Assembly: GCF_003259195.1 (NCBI RefSeq)
Contig: NZ_QJPK01000001.1
Location: 1 to 64,000 of the forward strand
Direction: 5' to 3'
Length of the DNA stretch: 64,000 bases
DNA from: Paracoccus sediminilitoris
GTDB lineage: Bacteria; Pseudomonadota; Alphaproteobacteria; Rhodobacterales; Rhodobacteraceae
The notes under the pieces are model-generated. The model did not search any database. It saw only the letters and a program-made list of their open reading frames with translations, and was not told the DNA's origin. Shown here piece by piece: positions 9,720-18,129 of the stretch; position 1 is the first letter of the stretch; each line of letters starts with the position of its first letter. A program made the position numbers and the translations under genes.

Positions 9720-10835
9720 ATGACGACAGAGCAACCGTCCCCAGCCGCGATTTCCCGCAGGTCCATGTGTCGATCGCTTCTGGCATCCTGGGCGCTTCCG
9801 CTGGCCATGCCGCTGGCGGCCTGCGGCGGCGGGGCGATGACATCCATCGGACCCGGCGTGGGGGGGCGGGATGCGGCGCTGCTGCTGCCCCTGTCGGGAT
9901 CGCTGTCCGCCGTCGGCCAGAATATGGGTCGGGCCGCGTCGCTGGTGACACAGGGACTGGATCCCTCGGGCGCACCCGCGGTCTTTGACACGGCCGATAC
10001 GCCCGTTGGCGCCGCCGAGGCCGCGCGCAGGGCGCTGGCCGGGGGCGCGCGGATGCTGATGGGACCGCTGCGGGGCGATCAGACGCCTGCCGTCCTGGCG
10101 GTCGCGGGCAATGTGCCGGTTGTGACGTTTTCCAACGACGATAGGCTCAGCGAGCAAGGCGCATTCGTCATGGGCATCACACCCGCACAGTCGGTTTCGA
10201 CGATGTTCAGCTATGCCCGCGCGCAGGGGATCACACGAATTGCACTGGTCGCGCGCGATACGCCTCTTGGCGTGGCTTCTGCCGCATCCGCGATGGGCAT
10301 AGCGCGGGGCGGCGGCATTACGTTGACGGCGACGCTGCTGCGCGACCCCGAACAGCCCGGACTTGTCGCGGCGATCCAAGGCGCCAGCGGCGGCGTCCTG
10401 CCGCAGGCGGTGTTCCTGCCCGATGGCGGCGCGACCCTGACGGCATTCGGTCGACAACTGCATGGCAGCGGCATGCAGGTGCTGGGTTCGGTTCAATGGG
10501 GCGTGTCCGATTCAGCGACTGACCCGAACCTTGTAGGGGCCTGGTTTGCCGCAGCGCCGCCTAACCTGTTCCAGCCCTTCGCGGACCAGTTCCAGGCGGC
10601 CTTTGGCGAGGCGCCGGGCGTCATCGCGGCCTTGGGCTATGATGCGGCCCTGATCTCCGTGGGCATGGGCAATGCGGGCGAATTGAACCGCAAGGGCCTG
10701 CTGCGTCGGGCGGGATTCACCGGAGTCCTCGGCAACTTCCGCTTTGCCGAAGATGGTCGCTGCCAGCGCGATCTGACCGTGCTGGGCATAGCCCAAGGCG
10801 GCATCGAGGCCCTAGGCGAGGTGACCGGCACCTGA
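9720..10835 (+). CDS. LpoA/LivK-like periplasmic-binding-fold lipoprotein inside the gsp operon
   Basis: A 371-residue lipoprotein with a periplasmic-binding-protein type I fold. The signal ends in the lipobox LAAC at about residue 34-37, after SRRSMCRSLL, which could even be a Tat signal. The mature part runs through AALLLPLSGSL, GARMLMGPLRGDQTPAVL and NVPVVTFSNDD, and ends with ALGYDAALI and a CRRDLTVL-like tail. This pattern matches the penicillin-binding-protein activator (LpoA) branch of Peripla_BP_6 proteins in Rhodobacterales. A good ribosome site (AAGGAG) precedes the ATG. It lies between gspF and gspJ, and its stop overlaps the gspJ start (TGATG). It is not a standard T2SS subunit. 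A role in letting the secretin cross the peptidoglycan, or in place of a pilotin, is inference. Confidence 0.8.
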   Translation: MTTEQPSPAAISRRSMCRSLLASWALPLAMPLAACGGGAMTSIGPGVGGRDAALLLPLSGSLSAVGQNMGRAASLVTQGLDPSGAPAVFDTADTPVGAAEAARRALAGGARMLMGPLRGDQTPAVLAVAGNVPVVTFSNDDRLSEQGAFVMGITPAQSVSTMFSYARAQGITRIALVARDTPLGVASAASAMGIARGGGITLTATLLRDPEQPGLVAAIQGASGGVLPQAVFLPDGGATLTAFGRQLHGSGMQVLGSVQWGVSDSATDPNLVGAWFAAAPPNLFQPFADQFQAAFGEAPGVIAALGYDAALISVGMGNAGELNRKGLLRRAGFTGVLGNFRFAEDGRCQRDLTVLGIAQGGIEALGEVTGT

Positions 10836-11410
10836 TGCCCCCTGTCCAGCGATCTTCCACGGCGGGGGTCACGCTGGTCGAAGTGCTGGTGGCGCTGGTG
10901 CTGTTCGCGCTGATCAGCGGGGCGGGATTCGGCATCCTGGATCAGATCCTGCGCACCCAGACCCGGACCGAGGGACGGCTGGACCGTCTGGGCCAGATCC
11001 AACGCGGCATGTACCTGTTGTCCACCGATTTCGGGCAGGCGCGGTCCGGCACCCTGTCCTGGGGGACGGGCGAGGAAGGGGTATTTCTGTCCGTGACACG
11101 CAGCGCCCCCGAAACCGACGCGGGCTGGATCACGCTGACCTATCAACTGCAGGACGGCATGGTGTGGCGCGATGTCGCCTCGGCCAGCGGCGATCCGGTG
11201 GCGCGCCAGCCTTTGTTCGACGATGTCGCGGCGATCGCGTGGCAATTCTATGATCCGGGCGTGGGCTGGATCGAAGAATGGCCCCCTGCGGACGCGGCCC
11301 GGGATCCGTCGCAGCGCCCGCTCAATCCGGTGGCGGTGGCAGCCATGATCACCCTGACCGAAGACCGGCAATTGCGCCGCGTCGCCACATTGCCCTCCGA
11401 GCCGCGCTGA
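10835..11410 (+). CDS. gspJ: Type II secretion minor pseudopilin GspJ
   Basis: A 191-residue minor pseudopilin. The prepilin site is TAG/VTLVEVLVALVLFALISG near residue 10, with Glu at +5. The globular part has the GspJ features LDRLGQIQRGMYLLSTDFGQARSG, WITLTYQLQDGMVWR, and a C-terminal IAWQFYDPGVGWIEEWPP strand. It starts on the stop codon of the upstream lipoprotein gene and ends on the start of gspK (TGATG). Confidence 0.92.
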   Translation: MPPVQRSSTAGVTLVEVLVALVLFALISGAGFGILDQILRTQTRTEGRLDRLGQIQRGMYLLSTDFGQARSGTLSWGTGEEGVFLSVTRSAPETDAGWITLTYQLQDGMVWRDVASASGDPVARQPLFDDVAAIAWQFYDPGVGWIEEWPPADAARDPSQRPLNPVAVAAMITLTEDRQLRRVATLPSEPR

Positions 11411-12261
11411 TGGCGGCCCGCGGCCCGCAGGATGGCGTGGTGCTGATCAACGTGCTGGTCATGCTGGCCCTGGCATCGTCGGTGCTCTATGCGATGATCA
11501 GCCTGTCGGACCTGTCGATCGCCCGCAGCCAGCGGTTCAGCGAGGCAGGACAGGCACAGGCCCTGATCGCGGCGGGCGAGGCCAGCCTGATCGCGGCCCT
11601 GACCCGCGACATGGCCCAGGACCCACAGACCGACAACTTGTCCGAACCCTGGGCGCAGATCGCCCAGGAACCCATCGCCATTGCACAGGGCAACTTTGCG
11701 TTGACCATTCAGGATGCACAATCGCGCATCAACCTGAACAGCAACGCGATACGCGGCGCGTTTGGGGCGCAGGTGCTGGACCGGGTGGGCCAGGCGCTGA
11801 CCCTGCCGCCCGACGTGGCGGCACGGATCATCGCCCGGCTGGCACAACAGCAGCCCCTGGACCGGCTTGAGGACCTGATCTTTCAGGTCGGGCTTACCGC
11901 GCAGGAAGTGGACCAGCTGTCGGAGTTTCTGACCGTCCTGCCCCGTTCGACCGACGTAAACCTCAATACCGCATCGCCGGGGGTCATCGGCGCGCTGGCT
12001 GAAGACCCGGACCAGGCCGCATCGCTTGTCGCGATACGCGACCGCAACGGATTGCTGACGGCCGAGGATGTGACGGATGCACAGCAGGTCCTGCTGCCGG
12101 GGACGGGCTTTACCTCGTCATGGTTCCGGGTGACGGTGACCGTGCAGGTGGGCCGAACCGTTCAGCAATCGATCGCGCTGATCCAGCGCACGGCGGAACC
12201 CGGTGAACGACCCGGCGTCGCCGTAGTCGCCCGCGAGACACCGTTCAGGGGGGGCTTTTGA
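11410..12261 (+). CDS. gspK: Type II secretion pseudopilin tip protein GspK
   Basis: A 283-residue tip pseudopilin. The prepilin-like N-terminus QDG/VVLINVLVMLALASSV lacks the Glu at +5, as is usual for GspK. The large helical domain includes DAQSRINLNSNAIRG and a helix-hairpin-helix like region with DVNLNTASPGVIGAL. The start at 11410 overlaps the gspJ stop. It is the last structural gene of the plus-strand operon, and no intrinsic terminator is obvious behind it. Confidence 0.92.
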   Translation: MAARGPQDGVVLINVLVMLALASSVLYAMISLSDLSIARSQRFSEAGQAQALIAAGEASLIAALTRDMAQDPQTDNLSEPWAQIAQEPIAIAQGNFALTIQDAQSRINLNSNAIRGAFGAQVLDRVGQALTLPPDVAARIIARLAQQQPLDRLEDLIFQVGLTAQEVDQLSEFLTVLPRSTDVNLNTASPGVIGALAEDPDQAASLVAIRDRNGLLTAEDVTDAQQVLLPGTGFTSSWFRVTVTVQVGRTVQQSIALIQRTAEPGERPGVAVVARETPFRGGF

Positions 12262-12557
12262 ACTGGCCACGGGTCACATATGGCTGCGAACCAAGCGCGG
12301 TGCATCGTCGCGATCATGGACCGGACGTGGCGTGACAATACCCATGTCCGGCATCCCTTGCCATCTGAAGACAGGCGTCCCCCACGGCTGCCCGGCACGG
12401 CGCCGTCAAAGAAACCTGGGCCATGGCCGCTTTTGCAGCCAAGACGCGCTTGGACGCCACCGGAAAGGCGCTGCCACGCTTTGACTGAGACAGCAAAAAT
12501 AACCAGCGCGTGTTACCCAAGGCTTTTGCCAATTCACGGGCCGGGATAGCGTCGCTT

Positions 12558-13010
12558 ATGCTCATCTCGTTTTGCCTCGCGGCGACGCTGCTTGCCATCG
12601 CCGTCACCGATATCCGCGTCAGGCGCATCCCCGATATCCTGAGCCTGCCGCTGATCATGGGGGGGCTGGCGCTGGCGGCATGGGACGTTCATTCGGGCGC
12701 GCCGCTCCAGGTGCTGGGGAACCGGGCCATCGGGGCTGCATCGGGCTATCTGATTTTCGCAACAATCGGCGGTGTCTTTTTCAGGCTGCGAGGCCAAGAG
12801 GGATTGGGCCTGGGGGATGCAAAGCTGCTTGCGGCGGCGGGCGCATGGCTGGGATGGCAAATGCTGCCCGTGCTGGTGCTGATTGCGGCGCTTGGCGGCC
12901 TGACGCAGGTGGCGGTTCAGACCCTTCTGTCGCGAAAGACCGATGGGACGCTGGCCTTTGGCCCATGGCTGGTCGCCAGCTTTTTCCTTTTGTGGGTCAT
13001 TGGCGGGTGA
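12558..13010 (+). CDS. Short prepilin peptidase (A24 family, GspO-type)
   Basis: About 150 residues of polytopic membrane protein with the two catalytic aspartate motifs of A24 peptidases: TDIRVRRIPD near residue 17 and GLGLGDAKL near residue 80. It should cleave the leader peptides of the pseudopilins encoded upstream. It lacks the N-terminal cytoplasmic methylation domain with its zinc cysteines found in PilD/GspO, so it resembles the peptidase-only CpaA/TadV form. The start at 12558 (MLISFCLAATLL) is preferred because the 48 bases before it read as a poor extension. The roughly 300 bases between gspK and this gene look non-coding. Confidence 0.82.
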   Translation: MLISFCLAATLLAIAVTDIRVRRIPDILSLPLIMGGLALAAWDVHSGAPLQVLGNRAIGAASGYLIFATIGGVFFRLRGQEGLGLGDAKLLAAAGAWLGWQMLPVLVLIAALGGLTQVAVQTLLSRKTDGTLAFGPWLVASFFLLWVIGG

Positions 13011-13063
13011 CGGTCTGAGACGGGTTACCTGACGCCCAAGGGCCGCCAGTTGCGACAAGATCA

Positions 13064-14095
13064 TCAGTGAGAATGCGTGGCGTGCCCATGGCCATCCGCA
13101 TGTCCGTCATGGTCGTGATGCGAAGGGCCTGCGTGATCGTCGCCCGACACCTCTTGTGGCTGACCCAGCAGGTCCGTCTGGGCCGAAAGATAATGGATCA
13201 GGTCGTCCACATCCGTGTCATTCAGCTGAAGGTTCGGCATGCGGACAACCGGAAAGGCCGTGTCGAGCGCGACCGCCACCTCGTCATTGCGGGCAAGCAT
13301 CCGGTCCGGGGCCATCAGGTATTCCTTCAGCCATGCCGGATCCCTGCGCAATGTCACCCCCGAGAGATCCGGCCCGACACGGATGCCTTCGCCAATGGTG
13401 TGACATGCCGCGCAGCCGCTGAAGAACAGGCCCTCTCCGCGGGTGTTGTCGATGATCAGCGCTTCCTGCGTGGTGGCGAATTCCGCGCGTGGACGCGACC
13501 ATTCCGGATCCAGGGACAGGATCTCTTCGGTCAGGACGACAAGGCTGCCCATCAGGGACGCCCGGCGCCATTCACCGGTCGCGGCATTGCCGATGACCAT
13601 GTCGGTGCGATGCTGCGCCAGGCTTTCGCTGCGCTCTCCCATCTTGAAGCGAACGACGTCCACATTGTCCCTGCTGCCCGTCAGGAACATCCAACCTTCC
13701 GGAGCCTCAAAGGCATCGGCAAACTCCTTCAGCCGTGGCGGCGTGTCCGTTTCGGGGTCAAGCGAGATCGAATAGAAGAAGATGTCCTTGCCGATCCTCT
13801 CGCTCAGCCAATCAACCACCTGGGCCATCCGCGCCGTCGCCAGCCCGCAGATATCCGGACAATCGATATAGACGAAGTTCACCACCACGATCTTGTCGCG
13901 CAGCAAATCGTCCCAGAAGCGAACCGACTTGCCATCCTGGTTCACCAGTTCGACATTCGGAAAATAGGACCCGTCCCACTGCGCATTCGCGGCCCCGGTC
14001 GTCACGACGGACAATGCCGAAGCGGCAACCAGCCCCAGAAGACAGGAACGAATCCGCTTTCCTTGGTCCCACCAGGAACGACGTGCATCGGGCAT
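13064..14095 (-). CDS. SCO1/SenC-cytochrome c fusion with histidine-rich tail
   Basis: A 343-residue exported protein. A signal peptide (to about residue 39, ANAQ) is followed by a SCO1/SenC thioredoxin fold with the copper-binding CPDIC (CxxxC) and the conserved His in SLAQHRTD. A class I cytochrome c domain comes next: haem site CAACH at about 230 and Met ligand in VVRMPNL. The last 25 residues are mostly His, Asp and Gly, so they should bind metal. The start at 14095 has a strong Shine-Dalgarno (AAGGAG). It lies 130 bases downstream of the multicopper oxidase gene on the same strand. A role as copper chaperone or electron partner for that oxidase is inference. Confidence 0.9.
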   Translation of the reverse strand: MPDARRSWWDQGKRIRSCLLGLVAASALSVVTTGAANAQWDGSYFPNVELVNQDGKSVRFWDDLLRDKIVVVNFVYIDCPDICGLATARMAQVVDWLSERIGKDIFFYSISLDPETDTPPRLKEFADAFEAPEGWMFLTGSRDNVDVVRFKMGERSESLAQHRTDMVIGNAATGEWRRASLMGSLVVLTEEILSLDPEWSRPRAEFATTQEALIIDNTRGEGLFFSGCAACHTIGEGIRVGPDLSGVTLRRDPAWLKEYLMAPDRMLARNDEVAVALDTAFPVVRMPNLQLNDTDVDDLIHYLSAQTDLLGQPQEVSGDDHAGPSHHDHDGHADGHGHATHSH

Positions 14096-14227
14096 GACTT
14101 GCTCCTTCCAGACTGCGGGTGGCAGAGGGATCATTCATGGTGGTTTTCAGCGCCGGATACCCGTTCGACCGCTTGCGCGCGACAGGGACCCCGCCGCGCC
14201 GGCCAGTCCGGAAGTGCGATGCCGGAA

Positions 14228-16543
14228 CTAGATCCGGCCTTTGGGGAATGGCCTGAACGATCTGGCGAACGGGTTGCCCTCGGGCAGGATTTCCGGCGTG
14301 ACATAGGTGACCCCGTTGGGCGACGGGCTGGGTGTCGGGATAACCGACCGATGGGTCTCGGAAACCTTGTCGTTCTTTTGATCCGTCAGGATGTCATAGC
14401 GCATCAGCATGGCCCAATCCTCATGGACGGTATTGTGGCAATGCGTGACATAGGCCCCGCCGAACTCTCCGAACCTCACCTGTATCTTCAGCTTGCCGTT
14501 CACGCCAAGCCGCCAGACATCCTTGCGCGAATTCCGTTCCAGGGCTGTCAGCGCTCTACTGCCCCGGCTGATGGTTCGACCTTCTTCGAAGTGAAGATGC
14601 ATCGGATGGTCCCACCCGCCGCCGCCATTGATGATGGTCCAATGCTCGACCTCTCCTGGGCGTGGGATCAGCATGGAAATCCGGTTGGCATTCAGGAAAT
14701 GGTTCGATTCACCGTTGATCTTCAGGGTATAGCCGAAGCTTTCCTTCTCGCCGCAATCGGGGAAACATTCGCCGGTCAGTTCATCGGCCAGGCCATCGGC
14801 GCCCTTGAATTCTATGACCCGCTCGCGCACCGGCTGTTCGATCGGAATGACATCCGTCAGTTTCCCGGGAACGACGCTGCGGTCGATGTCGGATGCCCTG
14901 TGTACCTTGCCGGGTGCGTCCACGCTTTCCACCTCGCCCACGACGCGGAACTGCATGACGTCGCCGACAGCCGGGTCGCTCGAATTCCCACGAAGCGTAT
15001 CACGAAGACTGACCTGTCCCTTGGCGCGGTTGCCGTCTTCATGCTCCAGCATGTTGATCAGACGCAACCTGCTGGTGATCGGGAACATCGAGAAATCGAC
15101 GATCACGTCGAACCGCTCTCCGACGCTCTGCCAGTCAAGCGACGTGACGGTGACCGGTTCGGGAAAGAAGTTTCCATCCGTTGCAATCACGGTCATCGGG
15201 ACCAGACTTCCCGCGCCGTTGACCAAGGCGAACTTCCAGAACCGAGACATGCTGCCGGCCAGAATCCTGAAGCGGTACTTGCGGGGCAGAACTTCGAAGA
15301 ACGGCTTGTAGGTGAAATTGACCAGAACCTGATCGGCGATGAAACCGGTCGTATTGAAAATATCGAACTGGTACTGACCATCCTGATCCAGCGCGGCATC
15401 TGATACGATCAGGTTGACGTCGAAATCGATATTGCCCCAATCCAGCTCCGAACCGCTTGGCAGTCTCAGGTTGACACCGTCCTGGATGGTTTCGTTGCCG
15501 CGATCCGGCCCGCTATAGTAGTTCAGGGCGCCGATGTGACCCTTGTACACGTTTTCGGCGGTATAGAAGAAGCGGTGGTCATGAAACCACATCGATCCCT
15601 GCAGTTCCCGGTAATCGCCGGCCACATTCACAAGCCCACCATTGCCGTCAGGACCTGACGCGCTGTTATGCGCCGCCGAGGTGTTGATCATGTCCGCCCG
15701 GGCCAGACAGGTGGTCCAATGATAATCGTAGAACTGTCCGGGATAATGATGCGCATTCGACGCCCCGTCACTTCCCGAGGCATTATGCCCATTGTGATTG
15801 TGGGTCGCCTGACTGTTCGATCCAAATCCGCCGTTTTCATACGGGTTTTCCGGAAGCATATTATAGTTTCTCATGATAGCGGGTTCGCCATAGCGCATCT
15901 TAATCAACGGCGGTGGCATTGTGGATTTCCCCGTCCGCCCTTCTCCGAATGACCAAATCTTGTTATCTTCCTGTTCGGGGAAATTGTCATGGAACGAGAT
16001 ATTGCTCTCGATGGGTGCCAAAGACATTATATAGGCGATTTTGGGAAGGAATTCATTCCACCGCTGATGCGCGAAATATTCACCGGGTGGACGTCCATCC
16101 TGAGGCCCGTGATCGTTCCACGGATTGGTGAACAATTGGCCTCGGCTTTCGGTGAACTCCGTATGATAGGACAGTCGACGGGCCGGCAACTCACCGCCCG
16201 ACGGGAAATCCAGAACGGTTTCCCGGTTTTCAAGCCGCGGCGTCAGGGGCAGAGGCGTCTGAAGATTAAGACGCCGCAACGGTTGAGTAAAGGGCTTGGC
16301 CCCGAAAAGAGGACTTCTGGGAATTCCCGTGGGCAAGGTTGCAGCATACGCACTGGGGGCATAGGGACTTAGACCGTTGATGCAAGCCAAGGCACCCCCG
16401 GTGGTGAATATACCCCATTTGACCAGCTCTCTTCGGGTCACTTGGCCAGTCGAAAGGGCTTGGACGATCTCCAACCTGTTCCGCCGAGCGGCTTCAGCTT
16501 CGCGGATTCTAGCGCGGGATACACCTTTGGGCAGAAAAAACAT
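14228..16543 (-). CDS. Tat-exported multicopper oxidase
   Basis: A 771-residue three-domain multicopper oxidase. The N-terminus has a twin-arginine signal (TRRELVKWG) followed by a hydrophobic stretch ending near SAYA, so it should be exported folded. All four copper motifs are visible: HNHNGH, WFHDH, HPMHLHF, and HCHNTVHEDWAM, which carries the type 1 Cys and axial Met. The ATG at 16543 is chosen over one at 16558 because AGGGG lies just ahead of it. The substrate is unknown. Laccase-like, cuprous-ion or Mn(II) oxidation are all possible, and the size exceeds simple CueO/CotA laccases. The SCO-cytochrome c gene follows on the same strand. Confidence 0.92.
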   Translation of the reverse strand: MFFLPKGVSRARIREAEAARRNRLEIVQALSTGQVTRRELVKWGIFTTGGALACINGLSPYAPSAYAATLPTGIPRSPLFGAKPFTQPLRRLNLQTPLPLTPRLENRETVLDFPSGGELPARRLSYHTEFTESRGQLFTNPWNDHGPQDGRPPGEYFAHQRWNEFLPKIAYIMSLAPIESNISFHDNFPEQEDNKIWSFGEGRTGKSTMPPPLIKMRYGEPAIMRNYNMLPENPYENGGFGSNSQATHNHNGHNASGSDGASNAHHYPGQFYDYHWTTCLARADMINTSAAHNSASGPDGNGGLVNVAGDYRELQGSMWFHDHRFFYTAENVYKGHIGALNYYSGPDRGNETIQDGVNLRLPSGSELDWGNIDFDVNLIVSDAALDQDGQYQFDIFNTTGFIADQVLVNFTYKPFFEVLPRKYRFRILAGSMSRFWKFALVNGAGSLVPMTVIATDGNFFPEPVTVTSLDWQSVGERFDVIVDFSMFPITSRLRLINMLEHEDGNRAKGQVSLRDTLRGNSSDPAVGDVMQFRVVGEVESVDAPGKVHRASDIDRSVVPGKLTDVIPIEQPVRERVIEFKGADGLADELTGECFPDCGEKESFGYTLKINGESNHFLNANRISMLIPRPGEVEHWTIINGGGGWDHPMHLHFEEGRTISRGSRALTALERNSRKDVWRLGVNGKLKIQVRFGEFGGAYVTHCHNTVHEDWAMLMRYDILTDQKNDKVSETHRSVIPTPSPSPNGVTYVTPEILPEGNPFARSFRPFPKGRI

Positions 16544-16633
16544 AATCACCCCTGACATACTGACGTGCCATGCAGAGCCACTTGCGCAGCATCCGCTAAC
16601 TCATAGAATATTAACATTTTATTAGTTATGGCG

Positions 16634-16681
16634 CCAGAAATTTCCCGGTTTAACAACATCGGTCAATCTGAAAATTTCTGG
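16634..16681. repeat. Perfect 10-bp inverted repeat, possible operator
   Basis: CCAGAAATTT at 16634-16643 is the exact reverse complement of AAATTTCTGG at 16672-16681, with a 28-base spacer. The spacer and right arm also carry related GGTTTAAC and GGTTAAC words. It lies about 90-140 bases upstream of the multicopper oxidase start, a plausible place for a regulator site. No known regulator motif was matched. Confidence 0.45.
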
Positions 16682-16705
16682 TTAACTGGCGCAGAGGCTG
16701 TATCC

Positions 16706-16756
16706 AATAATGTAAAATAGCCGTAAGTCTTCGTATAGATTTGATAATAATGTAAA
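16706..16756. repeat. Direct repeat AATAATGTAAA, 40 bp apart
   Basis: The 11-base word AATAATGTAAA occurs at 16706-16716 and again at 16746-16756. The 40-base period is close to four helical turns, which would place two bound proteins on the same face of the DNA. It is in the AT-rich region upstream of the multicopper oxidase. A chance repeat in AT-rich sequence cannot be excluded. Confidence 0.4.
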
Positions 16757-17255
16757 TTGCCGATTTTCTCGGCACCAATCTTCGAAGTCGAATACATCTT
16801 TGAGTTGTTTTAATGTTCAATAATCCGGACAAACCAGCCTGCTTTTGAGGCGTGATTTCAGGGTAACCTTGTTAAAATTTACGACCTGCCCCAGCCAATG
16901 CCAGAAAAATTGCGTCAGGGACAGACAACGGCCGCGGCAGGTTCGCGGAAACAGGGTGCGAGCCGCTCGTCGAACGCCCACTGCGCATCTTTTTGCGAAT
17001 CGGTCGACCCAGGATGGCGGGTCGAATTTGCGTGTTCCGCTGGCCTCAGGCCCATCGATTGGTCGTCCCTCATCCCCAAAGGTCCGCCAATTCAGTTGTA
17101 GCCCGCCGCCATGGTCAGGCGTATCAATGGTCGGATCGGTGATGGCTTTCACAGCTGTGAGGATCAGGACCAAGGAAAAGCCGGTTATTTTTCCCAGACA
17201 GCCTGACAACGGCGCAGGATGTGACACGACCCGTATCTTGCAGGGATGACGCGAC

Positions 17256-17843
17256 ATGGAACTGAAGGGTCAGTTTGATTGGATCGTCTGGGCGGCGGCT
17301 GCCGGGGTCGTTCTGTCGCTTGGCATGCATGCCAACACCGTGGCTGGTTCCTTGTCCGACATGAACCAAGAGCCGCGCGCCGTTCAGACAGACGATGCGA
17401 CGGCAGACCCGCGAATTGCCATCGACAGTCTTGTCGGCTGGATGCCGTTCGGACAGGCCGATGAAGCCCTTCCGACGGTTGCCGCGACGCCCGCGGATAT
17501 TCGCCTGAAGCTGCTTGGCATCGTATTGACCCGTTCACCATCGCGATCCAGTGCCTTCATTGCCGTCGGAACGCAGCCACCGCGCAGGTTCTTTGTCGGC
17601 GATGAAATTGCAGAGGATCGACGGCTGGTCGAGATTTTTGATGACCACATCATGCTACGCTCGGACGGCGAAACCGAGATCCTGTCGCTGACCGAAGACG
17701 ACCCTCTGGTCTTGCCGCGCTCTGACGGCGCATCGCAAGCTGTCGGTGCAAATGGCGATCTGGATGCCCTGCGCAATCTGATTTTCGATCAAGCGAACAC
17801 GCAAGTTGATGCCACCTCGGGCGCATCATCCTCCGATCGGTGA
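17256..17843 (+). CDS. Second GspC-like (PulC homology region) protein
   Basis: A 195-residue protein with one N-terminal membrane helix (about 9-28, WIVWAAAAGVVLSLG). A GspC/PulC homology region spans about 55-145: IDSLVGWMPFG, then IRLKLLGIVL, then RRFFVGDEIAEDRRLVEIFDDHIML and ILSL. The pattern and spacing parallel the GspC at 3069-3890. No PDZ domain is present, and the C-terminus is low-complexity Ser/Ala/Asp. It stands alone, 5 kb from the gsp operons and just beyond the multicopper oxidase control region. It could be an alternative substrate-adaptor subunit for the same secretin; that is inference. Confidence 0.75.
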   Translation: MELKGQFDWIVWAAAAGVVLSLGMHANTVAGSLSDMNQEPRAVQTDDATADPRIAIDSLVGWMPFGQADEALPTVAATPADIRLKLLGIVLTRSPSRSSAFIAVGTQPPRRFFVGDEIAEDRRLVEIFDDHIMLRSDGETEILSLTEDDPLVLPRSDGASQAVGANGDLDALRNLIFDQANTQVDATSGASSSDR

Positions 17844-18129
17844 GCTGGCTTCAGCCTGATCAAGCGCATGGCCCGCAGCATGCTGAATGACTGACCCAGG
17901 CCGCGTTTCAAAATCGGGTCCCTGCACGGATGATGATCGCGGAACGCAGGGCTGATTTCGACAACCATCATCGTTACACACCCCTCTCCCTTGCGAATGT
18001 CCTGAACGGACAAAGGAAGACAAGCCCGGTATTTTCAGGCAAGCAGGTCGATTTTCAAACCCCGACGCAGCTCACGCTCCACCGAGACCCGGCGAATGTC
18101 GCAAAATTGGTGGGGCCGGAGCCTTGGCG

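Larger units (their letters stand above)
16544..17255. promoter_or_regulatory. AT-rich intergenic region upstream of the multicopper oxidase
   Basis: About 700 bases without a convincing gene. The part nearest the oxidase (about 16560-16870) is strikingly AT-rich against its surroundings and carries the repeats listed separately. It probably holds the divergent promoters for the oxidase (minus) and perhaps the GspC-like gene (plus). A 146-codon minus-strand frame at 16817-17257 has no domain, no ribosome site and mixed third-position composition, so it is not called. Confidence 0.5.

Noticed and set aside
12280..12549. 90-codon frame between gspK and the prepilin peptidase gene
   Set aside because: It is low-quality Pro/Arg-rich sequence without domain or ribosome site, and it overlaps the next gene's leader.
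13067..15403. Long plus-strand frame opposite the SCO-cytochrome c and multicopper oxidase genes
   Set aside because: It spans two well-supported genes and the gap between them on the other strand, and shows no domain. High GC content leaves few stops.
16817..17257. 146-codon minus-strand frame upstream of the multicopper oxidase
   Set aside because: It has no ribosome site, no domain and mixed codon bias; it ends in the AT-rich region.
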